Assembly (NCBI GenBank): GCA_028023455.1
Contig: JAQFVV010012423.1
Span: 6,924,269-6,988,268 of the forward strand
Source of the DNA: Epiperipatus broadwayi
Lineage: Eukaryota; Onychophora; Udeonychophora; Euonychophora; Peripatidae
Direction of reading: 5' to 3'
Length of the DNA: 64,000 nucleotides
Positions 1-10,314 of the stretch are shown here, piece after piece. Each line of letters opens with the position of its first letter. Position 1 is the stretch's first letter. Below the pieces are notes generated by a model. That model ran no database searches. It was not told where the DNA came from and worked only from the letters and a program-made list of their open reading frames with translations. A program made the position numbers and the translations under genes.

Positions 1-183
1 TTTCCTTTAGTGATCATTTTGTAATTTCATAACAGACTTAAATATCCGTAATATTTTAAGCAACATTTGGGAATTGCATAATGCCATATCATATTTAATA
101 TTTTTTATGTGAAACATATTTTTAGTATTATTAAAAATGTACTTTTTCAGATTGTCTGGTGCAATTAGTGTCATATATGAAGA

Positions 184-378
184 GCTGCTGCGCCTTTTCA
201 TGCAAGTATTCAGACTGTCAATAACTTTGTAAATTTTGCGAAAATATCATGTATGCATGGTATATTTTGACGAATTTATCATTTTAAGTTTGTATTTCCA
301 GTGTACACGTTAATTGGTCAAATCATAAGATTAGAAAGTTATCAGATGATTCATATGAATGTGAAAAGGCATAGCAGG
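184..378. repeat. Palindromic foldback element, copy 1
   Basis: The two halves are imperfect reverse complements. The outer arm GCTGCTGCGCCTTTTCA answers TGAAAAGGCATAGCAGG, and the inner arm AATAACTTTGTAA answers the AGAAAGTTATC block near 330-350. The centre carries CATGTATGCATGG and GTGTACACGTTAA. The same inner arms recur at 15148-15349, so this is a dispersed family. No ORF is supported. A non-autonomous foldback or MITE is likely, but the superfamily is unknown because no clean target duplication was seen. Confidence 0.55.
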
Positions 379-784
379 TTTAATAAGTAAGTATCGAATA
401 ATCATTTATATTTATTTCATTTTATTATATCTATTTCTTCATTTAATAATTCATTAATAGAACACAATCTTATTGCTCTATTCTATTATTAATATTTATT
501 TTATGTATACAATTTATCCGAACCCCAATTATTTAATAAACCATCATTTTATTATTACTTATTGATTTTTTTTAATTCATGTTATTTCCTTTTCAATAAT
601 AAATTGAATTCTATTATCTATTTCATTTATATATTTTATAAAATAATCAGATATTCTTTTATTACCATTAAAAAATAATTAACATGTCCTACATAAAACG
701 TTTTGCATCTGTTAAAATAAATCCACTTAAGACTATTTTCCGTGCTAAGACCTTTTATTTACTTGTAAAAATTATCTCGAAGTA
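379..784. other. AT-rich stretch, nothing recognised
   Basis: Low-complexity A/T sequence between the foldback and the first Tigger-like element. I see no coding trace on either strand, no repeat shared with the rest of the window and no RNA signature. Confidence 0.5.
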
Positions 785-2115
785 CACCCGGATCTCGTTT
801 TATAGATTTTTTTAATGCGATTTTGAAGTTATGCGATTTATGTTTCTTCTTAATATCTTTGTATGCGGTATTCTTTTGGCTATAAAAATTATTAGATCAG
901 AAGTCGAGCTCCGATAATGCACTATTACTTTAAATATAAATTTTGGTACTCACACATCATATTTAAAGTAATAGCGCATTATCGGAGTTCGATTTCCATC
1001 TAATAACTTCAATATTTTCAGCACTTTATAATAGATTTTATGCAATAAAGAAGTTCATAATTCACTTAAAATCAAAATTACCCCATTTTACATATACACA
1101 TTAAACTTTAGATTATAATGTAAATCTGTTCAAACATTTTAGATGCCTATACTACACATATTGTTTTTGCATTTTAAATCACATTCTATTTTTGCTTTTT
1201 AAAAAAAGAATACATAATCAATTAATCCTTTAGTGTCCCCAAGTTTATTTTTAAAAGGTGAGTAACAGCGGTGGGCACAATTAAATTTGACAATTAAAAA
1301 TTAAAATCTGATTTTAAATTGTAATTAACAATTTAAAAATTATGTAATGTGATCTGAAATTAATGTGATGTGAAATAATGAAATTTGATTTTTTAACGGA
1401 ATTGAAAATTAAAAAATTAAAGACAAAAATAAAAATTTAATTTTTAATTGTTAGTTTTAATTAAACTTCGCCCAACAGTAGTGAGTAGATGTCTTTTTAT
1501 TATCATAAGTCTAAGTTCTTTTTATTTTAAACTTTTAGTTTACTCTAATGAGAGGAAAAAACACCCAAGAAAATGAATTTCTTTGGAAACAAGTTTCAAT
1601 TTTAGACCGCTTAGCAAAATGGGAAGGATCAACAGCGATTGAAAAACATTTTAGTTTGGACGAGTCCACTATAAGAGCAATTAAAAAAAATGAAGTTGGC
1701 GCTAATTGTATTTCCTCTTGTGACTAATCTGATGTCTTAGCAGTTCACAAACGAACCTACATATCGTCAAATAGTGATATTGATTAAAATACTGTACAGG
1801 TATGAAAAAATGTAAAATACTGTAATTATGCATAAAAATATATTGTTTTGAATAAAATTAAATACTGTAGTTAAAAAAAAGTAAAAAAGTTTGTCTTGCA
1901 TCAATTTTTTTCAAATTTGAAATTTTTTATTAGGCATATTTTATTTCCTTTTTTTTTTTTTTATGCGAATTTTAAAGTAATTTTACGTTGTTGCTTTGCT
2001 TTTATGTGATTTTTGAATATTACAGGACGTATCCCCCATTTTTCAAGGTAAGTTAAGTCTATTTTTGTGCGCATTTACTAAGAACCTATCTACCGCATAA
2101 AACGAGACGCAGGTG
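785..2115 (+). mobile_element. Tigger/pogo-like DNA transposon, copy 1 (defective)
   Basis: The element is bounded by inverted ends, CACCCGGATCTCGTTTTAT at the left and ATAAAACGAGACGCAGGTG at the right, with TA on each side (783-784 and 2116-2117), as expected for Tc1/mariner/pogo transposons. Three further copies lie at 2370-3427 (reverse), 42877-43673 and 47298-48744. A 34 bp subterminal inverted repeat (904-937 with 959-992, two mismatches) is conserved in three copies. Only a fragment of transposase remains, the helix-turn-helix at 1548-1727; the DDE catalytic domain is missing. The element is therefore non-autonomous. Confidence 0.8.
1548..1727 (+). pseudogene. Tigger/Jerky-type transposase N-terminal HTH fragment
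   Basis: A 59-codon ORF starting at an ATG reads through the motifs SILDRLAKWEGSTAIEKHF and SLDESTIRAIKKNE. These match the CENP-B/Jerky/Tigger N-terminal helix-turn-helix, which normally binds the transposon ends. A full Tigger transposase is several hundred residues and adds a second HTH and a DDE nuclease; neither is present, and the frame stops soon after the first HTH. The relic sits inside the TA-flanked element at 785-2115 in the sense orientation. The family call rests on motif recognition, not on a search. Confidence 0.7.
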
Positions 2116-2369
2116 TATTACATTTTTACAACATAAACTCAATAATTCCCGATTGTTTAGATTCTATTCTAATGTTTTTCTTTATAGATGAGTAAATTAT
2201 AATAATTGAAGGATATTTTATATAAAAAGTTAAAAAATTTAATATATAGAAAGATGAAGACAAATATAAAAGCAAGAAGTTACACAAAAAAAAATCGTAA
2301 TTTATGTGAAATTTTATTTTAAGATGTTTTTGTAAATTCTTTCTAAATATATCTACATAATTATATATA

Positions 2370-3427
2370 CACCTGGGTCTCCTTTTACGCAATAGATAGG
2401 TTCCTCAGAAAACACATGCAAACGAAATCGCACAAAAGTAGACGTAACTTACATTGAAAAAGGGAGGATGAGATCTGTGATTTTTCAAATTTCGTGTGAA
2501 AGCCAAGCACCAACGTAAAATTACTTTAAAGTTCACGCAAAAAAAAAACAAGGAAATAAAATATGACTAATAAAAAATTTCAAATTTGAAAAAAATTGAT
2601 ATAAGACAAACTTTTTTTAACTATAATATTTAATTTTATTCAAAATAATATATTTTTATGCATAATTTACAGTACAGTAATTTACATTTTTTATACACGT
2701 TTTAATTATTATCGCTATTTAGGAAAAACACGTTCGTTTGCAAACTGAGGAAATACAACTAGCGCCAACTTCTGGTGATAATGTAATTAGTAATTAATCT
2801 TTGAGACGATGATTTTATTAATTGTTTATGAAACTAACAACTAAAAATTAAATTCTTATTTTTGTCTTTAATTTTTTAATTTTCAATTCCTTTAAAAATC
2901 AAATTGCACATCACATTGATTTCAAGTCGCCAAGTAATTTTAAAATTGTTAATTACAATTAAAAATCAGATTTTAATTTTTAATTGTCAAATTTAATTGT
3001 TCCCACTGCTATTACTCACCTTTTAAAAATAAACTTGTGGACACTACATGATTAATACTGTAATTGATTACTTTTTAAAAAGCAAAAACAGAATGTGATT
3101 TAAAATGCAAAATTAACACGCACAATGTTTGAACAAATTTACATTATAATCTTGTAAAATTTAATGTGTGTATACATAAAATGTGGAAATCATGATTTTA
3201 ATTTCATTATTGCATAAAATCTTACTATTATAAAGCACTGAAAATATTGAAATTACTAAGATGAAAGTTGAATTCCAATAATGTGCTATTACTTTCAATA
3301 TAACGTAAGTGCGCGAAATTTATTATTTAAAGTAATAGCGCATTATTTTAGTTCGACTTCCGGTGAAACATGAATCATGTAACTACAAAATCGTGTTAAA
3401 TAAATCCGCGTAAAAAGAGACCAGGTG
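2370..3427 (-). mobile_element. Tigger/pogo-like element, copy 2 (reverse, internally deleted)
   Basis: The left end CACCTGGGTCTCC and the right end GAGACCAGGTG are flanked by TA at 2368-2369 and 3428-3429. Read on the minus strand it matches copy 1: the internal palindrome is at about 3275-3355, the poly-T and AAATTTGAAA block at 2540-2600, and the distal TIR zone near 2380-2460. The HTH-coding stretch is deleted near 2760-2820, so it is purely non-autonomous. It lies 254 bp from copy 1 in head-to-head orientation. The intervening 2116-2369 holds only AT-rich sequence whose right part is duplicated at 3501-3571. Confidence 0.78.
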
Positions 3428-3650
3428 TATATTTTATAAGAATAATCCTTGACAATGACCATATATGAAGTCAAAACAGGAGGAAAATTGAAAAAAAAAG
3501 TTAATTTATGTGAAATTTTATTTTACGATGTTTTTGTACATTCTTTCTAAACATATCTGCATAATTATATATATATTTTATAAGAATAATCCTTGACAAT
3601 GACCATATATATAGTCAAAATAGAGGAGGAAAATTGAAAAAAAAAAGTTC
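3428..3650. repeat. Tandem duplication of the Tigger insertion site (empty-site copy)
   Basis: Sequence left of copy 2 (about 2297-2369) reappears at about 3501-3571. Sequence right of copy 2 (3428-3502, including AATAATCCTTGACAATGACC) reappears at 3571-3650. In the second copy the two flanks join directly through TATATA with no transposon between them. This is the arrangement expected when a roughly 150 bp segment was duplicated in tandem and only one copy received, or only one kept, the element. Confidence 0.75.
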
Positions 3651-5149
3651 ATAAAATAAACAAGATTTGAAAATTAAAAAAAAGTGTTAAATGAATTTAT
3701 TTTAAAACAAATATTTTACCATTCTTAAATATGATTCAAAAATCAAAGAGTAGAATCTGAATAAAAATCCATAAATTCTAATAATTTTTGTGAGTGCATA
3801 AATGGTAAAGCTGGTTCACAATTTTTAAAATGAAAATGTACATATTTGATTTCAAACAAGTAGGAGCATTGACTTCAGCCATAGCGACATCACCTGATTT
3901 ACATTTTAGTACAACAAAAATGGTTTACCACTGCCACTTGTTTTTATTGGATCATTTCTCTCATACCCAATCATCATGGCTAAAAAAAGAAATTTAAGTA
4001 AATCTTGAAAAAAGTATTAATAGAATTTCACCCATTCTTCCTCGCTATGAGATTTTTCAAACAATGACATCAGATGTCAACAGAATCATTCTTTGAGGAT
4101 TCCAGAAATCCATACATTAAAACAAAACCAAAAATGCTTCTTATAACCAATATTTAGCTACCAAAGATCCGAAAATTGCTTACAAACTTACATCTTTACG
4201 GAAAAACTTAATTTCCAATCTGGTTCTTTTTTGGTAGACTTGATAGATATAAAAACACTTTCTACCAATGAAACTGCTAATTTATATATATCAAACTTCT
4301 AAAATTAAGATTCTGAACCAAGAAAAATACCATTAGACCTTACCTTCAAGTTTCTCTTTCACTAAATTCTAATTTACATCGAACAAAATCAAAGTTATTA
4401 TTGAACATGTTCTTGCCCTTGATTACTTAAAAAGCAAAATAAGACAAAGACAAATATAATTTCCAGTTTCTAAAAAATGTAAATCAATAAATCAAATCAA
4501 AATTGGAAAAACTATCTGCAATCTCAATATCTAAAAACCAAACAATCTAAAAAATTATTGCCCTTTATTATTCCTTGGATACATTCCCCAAATTCCTTCA
4601 TATGACTTGCAGTATTGCAATCTCTTAACTTAAAGTGACTTAATTGTGGTTATCTATATTGATTTATTAATTTCAATTAAAATAAAGAAGACAGTATCAT
4701 ACAAAAAAAGAAGAATGCTTGCTTTCAAGCAAAGGGCCATTGTTCTCAAAATAGTCATTTCACTAGTGGATCTCAGCTTTTATTTAAATCTTGAAACTGT
4801 AAATAGTAAGATTATAGTAATTTATTTATATTGAACAGGATCAAAAGTTTCATGGCGAAATTAATACTAACTTTTATTTTTAGTTATTTTAGTTTAAAAA
4901 TAATTTTTCTTTTGACACTTTTTTTTTCTATTTTTAAAAACATTCTAATGGAGGAAAAAAAAAGTTTTAATCTTTTAAAGAAAGAACATTTTTAATTTTG
5001 CAAAGTTTTTAATTACATTCCTGTTTCTTTGTTTGTAATCTAATTTTAATTTATTAGTAAAAAGAAAGCTGAGACTTGATTTTGCAATTATTTTTCTTTA
5101 ATTAATTTTGGAAATAGGAATCTGATCAGATTTTTAATTAAGATTAAAT
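3651..5149. other. AT-rich stretch without a supported gene
   Basis: The part at 3800-4640 is slightly less AT-rich and gives short open stretches, for example around 4370-4600, that resemble a heavily decayed coding sequence. I could not assign it to a family. The 62-codon ORF at 4646-4834 has no recognisable motif. Long T and A runs follow at 4860-5100. Confidence 0.4.
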
Positions 5150-6660
5150 CTGAGATATTTGCCCTGGGCAAAACTGTTAGAGGTAATAGTGCATATAAAT
5201 AGCCATGGGATTTCGGACTAATTATTATTAAGCTATTCACTTTATTCTGCGTATTGAGTAGTTATACAGCTATTCACTTTTATTCTACTTGTGATACTGA
5301 TTCAAATTGCGGTGCTGTCTGATTTTTAAAAGATTTCTGTCCGTGTTTGGAGATCACCATTGCTAATATTACCTTTTGCTGTTTGCCATTATTCTGCTGA
5401 AATTATATTACCATCTTCCAATTTCTAAATAAGATCATCTCTGCAGAATGACAAAAGTACACGCCATGATGAATTTTATCTACAGCATGCCATGTTAAGC
5501 CAACCCAAAGATAACCCCCGGATCCTAGATTGTTTCTTCAATATCATTTTAAAAGCCTGAACAACAATGGATCCCTAAGTTGCCTCCAGCCTCCTGAACA
5601 TAAAAATGGAAACCAAAATCTTCATAGAAATTTTCAAATGAAATAAACTGTGCGCTGCTAAAAGTCATCAGCCGGATCTAATATTATGCCTCGAGGTAAC
5701 AAGTTTTCATATCCTAATCAGGGTTTAAATCTCTTATTAATGTCTCAGCTTACGTTTTGCATATTCAATTTAAATTTCTTTAAGCATTTATGTATTTTAT
5801 TTAGTGTGTGAACTCTTAGTTTTAAAATTCTATGTTTTTTTTTATTTATTTAACTGAGTGTATTGAGAGTTTCTATTTATATTATTTGTATACTTTTCTC
5901 TTTTTATATTACTAACCTTGATAAATACTTTGGTAGATATTAGTAATTTTCTTTTATCTCACCTGTCCCCTTTTCATTATAATTAATTTAGATAAGCTTG
6001 GTTTGTTTCCTGCAGATCTTTTGGCTGGCAATTTATCGAGTATATTGTTCTGTTTTTCTAGATTGGAGATTTTATTTTCTTTTATTTAAAATTACGCATA
6101 ATTGTAATTTCTTGTACTATTTTTTTATTGTCTTGTATTTGGATCATCCGTGAATCTGCTGACATATGACACATTCTTGGTCCTGATGCTTTATTCCGGA
6201 TCAAGAAAGATTCCCCATGCTGTTCATTGTGTTCCTTGCAAGAGTTTTATTTTTGAAATCTCTAAATAGGAAAACTGGAATTAGTTTTTATAAATCGCTA
6301 GCAGGAAGATATTATAAACCCCTCTTTTTAAATCATAAGTGAGAACTTATCTGCCAGGGTATTTAATGTTCCAATACTCTTATACACTCTCTGATAAATA
6401 TGCTGTAGAAACCAAGGTCAAACTTCTATACTTTTGTTTGCTTAAGATTAAACTATTTTCTTTTTGAATTTAATAAATTATGAAGTTATTTAAAAATTAT
6501 TTTGGGCTAACGTTTGCTTTGTGTTCTTTTTTCAATTGTCTGAACAATCTTAAAAGATCTTTTTCTCTCCCTAGGTCTAGCTGGTAGCATTCATCATCAT
6601 CAACCCTTGACCACCATAAATTAATTTTCTAGGTTGTAAGTGGCACCCACCCTTGGTGAT
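5150..6660 (+). other. Possible LTR-like block
   Basis: The block is less AT-rich than its surroundings. A TATA box (GCATATAAATAGCC, about 5191-5204) is followed by mixed-composition sequence without a long ORF. At 6641 the sequence TGGCACCCACCCTTGG could be a tRNA primer-binding site, which begins with TGG. No second copy of the block exists in the window, and the canonical TG...CA ends are not clear, so a solo LTR is only one reading; an unrelated old repeat is equally possible. Confidence 0.2.
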
Positions 6661-7154
6661 CAAAAAAAGATAGAAGTGACTGGTACAATAAATTATTTTA
6701 TTTTCATAAAATTAAATATTTTTTTGATAAAAATGTTTAGATTTAAATTTTATCCTAACATAAAAGAGTAAGGTAAGTATATTAATATAAAATAGTCACT
6801 GGCAAAACAAAAATGCTTTAATAAAGATAGAGAAACTTTATATTTCAAAACATTTCCATTATTTTATGTAACCTTTATAAGAAATCCTTTTAGGGATAGA
6901 AATGAAATGGAAATAAATTTTATTTTATTTAAAATACATTTTTATTGCCCAAAATTAAAAAAATGAAACCTATTATTCATATTATTCAATTTATTATATT
7001 TTTTTTTTTATTTTTAAAGCTGATACATTATTTTATGAACAATTTTAGATTTATATTTGCCATAAATTTTATAATAATTTAATAAGATATAAAGATTTAT
7101 TTATTGAAATAAAAAGCACAAAATGCTACCAAATGGACTGCTAGAAGGCTATTT
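6661..7154. other. AT-rich stretch, nothing recognised
   Basis: Strongly A/T with runs of T and A. No motif, repeat copy or ORF that I can support between the LTR-like block and the PLE palindrome. Confidence 0.5.
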
Positions 7155-7287
7155 ATCTGGAAAGTTAATATTGCCCTATGCATTAAAACAGGCAAAACTC
7201 ACTATATATATTGCCACACACAGCAAGCTAGAGTAATCAATGGATTCCAGAAGGTTTGTGCATAAAATCCCCACCTGGTGCCTGCTC

Positions 7288-7346
7288 ATCCAATATCCCC
7301 AGACTAGTTTCTGGCTTATGGCCTTCACCAGTGAGGAGCCTTGGAT
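7288..7346 (-). ncRNA. Hammerhead-like ribozyme, decayed copy A
   Basis: On the minus strand the order is ATCCAA, TCCTCA, a CTGGTGA core box, GGC-CATAA-GCC stem II, GAAAC, TA, GTC, TGGGGA, TTGGAT. Both halves of stem I pair as in the 54 kb copy. The conserved CTGATGA is changed at its fourth base (A to G, core position A6), so cleavage is unlikely. It lies in the left arm of the PLE inverted repeat. Confidence 0.55.
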
Positions 7347-7906
7347 CAGAGAGCACTGCATCTAGATCTTAGGATCTAACGCAACCCTCCAGCAACTACC
7401 TTTTATCTCCATTTAACTACAAAACTATGAGTCTTAAACTGAAAACACCTTAATGTTTTCAATCCAAGCCCATTAGCTTATATAGTCATATGGGTCTGAA
7501 CCCAGTTCAGTACACATATTTTGATGTCTGGTTCTTTAATAACCATAGCCACCACTATCCTAATAGGCAGGATTGGTTTTAAGCCAATAAACATCACATG
7601 ATCACCTCCTCTTATGCTTATGTATAACTTGTTAAAACAGGCAAAACTCACTATATATATTGCCACCCATAACAAGCTAGAGTAATCAATTGATAGTTGT
7701 GGCTATGGTTATTAAAGAACCATACACCAAAATGTATGGGTACTGAACTGGGTTCAGACCCATATGACTATATAAGCTAATGGGTTTGGATTGAAAACAT
7801 TAAGGTGTTTTCAGTTTAAGATTCATAGTTTTGTAGTTAAATGGAGATAAAAGGTGGTTGCTGGAGGGTTGCATTAGATCCTAAGATCTAGATGCAGTGC
7901 TCTCAG

Positions 7907-7965
7907 ATCCAAGGCTCCTCACTGACAAAGGCCATAAGCCAGAAACTAGTCTGGGGATATTGGAT
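7907..7965 (+). ncRNA. Hammerhead-like ribozyme, decayed copy B
   Basis: Same 59 nt layout as the copy at 54013-54071. Stem I halves (ATCCAA/TTGGAT and TCCTCA/TGGGGA), stem II GGC/GCC, GAAAC and the GTC cleavage triplet are intact, but the CTGATGA box reads CTGACAA. Two core bases are altered, including the catalytic G8, so an inactive relic is expected. Confidence 0.55.
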
Positions 7966-8125
7966 GAGTAGGCACTAGATGGGAATTTTATGCACAAGCC
8001 TTCTGGCATCCATTGATTACTCTAGCTTGCTGTGTGTGGCAATATATATAGTAAGTTTTTACCTGTTTTAAAAAGTTATACACAAGCATAAGAGGTGATC
8101 ATGTGATATTTATTGGCTTATTGCC

Positions 8126-9705
8126 CTATGCAATTTAGTATAATAGTATAGTTCAAAAGCTTTAGATTTCTGAATAAAATTCATTGTATGTCATTCCCTT
8201 CCAAGCAACTACCATTTAACTATATTATTATTGTTTTCCTTATAAGATCTTTGAAAAGAAAACCTTAAGAATCATACATAGTTAGAACAAGCTAGATTGA
8301 GACCGGGATAAAACTGCTATGAATAAGTTTTATCATTAACTACACACATTTAAAAAAATTTGAAAAAAACTCTTTATTGATCTAATCTTATGTTACAACT
8401 CATGAAAAAGGCTCTTCTAAAAATCTCCAAAGCTCTATAGGCAAGACAATTATTAATTCATCTAACAAAATACTCAACAGAAATATTCAATTACTTTAAA
8501 CGATAATTGTAGCAAATATAAAATTTTGCAGGGCAGCTTCATTATCATCCAGAAAAACAAATACAGAACATTTATTTAACAAGATATCCTTCCAGGAAAT
8601 ACTATAGATAATAAGTTTGAAATTCTATTTTTCAAAGGCTATGGTCCATCTGAAAATCACAAGATATGTTCAACTTTACATCTAAACAAGTAAATAACTT
8701 AATAATTGAGTGAACTATGTAATAACTGGAAAAAAAATGATTTTCACATTTAGGACTGACTGGTCATAGTTTAACTTAGGAATTGGCAAACTTTAATATG
8801 AAGTCATTTTGTTTAAATTCGCCCTATCTCCCCCCCCCCACTATCGAACTACCACTTCCACTCCCATCCCCATTAAATAGCCACAAGAAAAGAGGTAAAA
8901 ATATGTTCATGAAAATATGAATTTCTGAATGGCTATAGATATATTTGAACATTTCAGTAACAGAACATAATAGAATTTTTATACATACTAATGAAAATAA
9001 TTCTCTTAAAAATAAATAAATAAAAACAAAAAATTATTTTGAAAGTTTGATTTATTCACAAATTTCTAATACTTAAATATTCATCATATATAATAATTAC
9101 TACTCTATAATAAGGATGAATTCAAAATAATATAATGCACACTTTTTCTTTCCTAAAGCCATCAAAATATTTATTTACATATTATACGAGGAACTAAAAA
9201 ATGTGTTTATGTTTACCATGATAAAGAGACATGAGATTAAAATCAATCACATTTGGCATGCGAGCTGCAATTTTCCAACTCTTGGTTTAGTTTAGTTTCA
9301 TCATCTCAAATATTTAATCCTAAAATAAATTCTAGAAATAATCTTGGAAAGTTGCTGAAATTATATGATAATGTAATGGTAACTATTAAGAACAATTTCC
9401 TTTGCTTTAGCATATTCTATTTCTGCATACCTGCCATGTAATATATAAAAAAATACTGACATCAAACTTTGAAATATATAATTAAATATTATCATGGTTA
9501 ATATCAGCATATTAAAATTTTACTCCAATATAGCAACTTCTGAATCCTTCAGATAATCCTCCACCATAATTAGAAATAAAAAAATTTTAAAAGCTATTAA
9601 ATAGAATAAATTTATCACTAACTCAAATCAATCTTACCATTTAAAACATGCCTCAAATAAAGATCTTTCTGATTTTTGAAACAAGAAACCTTCCAAATAA
9701 CTGGA
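8126..9705. other. AT-rich stretch without a supported gene
   Basis: Contains a C run at about 8831-8839 and otherwise A/T-rich sequence. The 62-codon ORF at 9253-9441 shows no family motif. No copy of this stretch was noticed elsewhere in the window. Confidence 0.45.
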
Positions 9706-10314
9706 AAAAGGTACTTAGATAGTTTGCCTGCCCAAAAGCTTGCCAACCGTTTTATTTTAAATTATCTACTTTCAGAGGCTCAGGTGCTTCCAATACATGG
9801 TATAAACAATATGGAAATCTTAAAAAACTTAAAATGTAAAAGCAGAAAATAAAATAAAAATAAAACATGATTAAGCAAACAATGTTTTGAAGCCTTCTAA
9901 CCATGTTCCTTTCCAAACAGATAGGTGTTTAGAACATGTATACACACAACACCAGCACTGTGTATCCATTAGAGCATAAAGTATAATATCAGCCCCATAT
10001 CACACTTTTCAGAAGGGCATTGTCTTGTTTGGAAAGGAACACGATTAGAAAGCCCAAAACATTGTTTGCTTAATCATATTTTATTTTAATTTTCTTTATT
10101 GCATTCATATTAAAAAAGTTTTTAATTGCAACCCTTTGGATTTTTGTGTTCATCATTTTAATAAATAAAAAAAAACAAATATTGAATATGATAACTTAAA
10201 AGTCAGCCATATTGTTCATACCTGGTATTGGAAGCCTCTGAGCTCCTGAAAATGAATAATTTAAAATAAAACAGGTGGCAAGCTTTCCATCAGGCAAACT
10301 ATATAAGTACCCCT
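9706..10314. repeat. 0.6 kb foldback with long inverted arms
   Basis: The left arm (about 9706-9925) and right arm (about 10025-10314) are reverse complements over most of their length. Examples are TTAAGCAAACAATGTTTTG with CAAAACATTGTTTGCTTAA, CATGTTCCTTTCCAAAC with GTTTGGAAAGGAACACG, and GGTACTTAGATAGTTTGCC with GGCAAACTATATAAGTACC. About 100 bp separates the arms. The right arm has an AT-rich insertion near 10080-10195. No ORF is supported. A foldback transposon or an inverted duplication of a longer repeat would both fit. Confidence 0.75.

Larger units (their letters stand above)
7155..8125. mobile_element. Inverted pair of PLE terminal repeats (pLTRs)
   Basis: About 400 bp at 7176-7560 is repeated in reverse complement at 7695-8115; both arms hold the block TAGTCATATGGGTCTGAACC or its complement and a hammerhead-like core. 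The centre (7580-7690) is a third, minus-orientation fragment of the same repeat, containing AAAACAGGCAAAACTC as at 7188. Related pieces occur at 31856-32010, 53995-54205 and 55828-55985. Penelope-like elements are known for terminal repeats in tandem or inverted arrangement that carry hammerhead ribozymes, which this matches. No endonuclease or reverse transcriptase lies between the arms. Confidence 0.65.

Noticed and set aside
3800-4640. Decayed coding-like stretch
   Set aside because: No motif could be tied to a known family in any frame.
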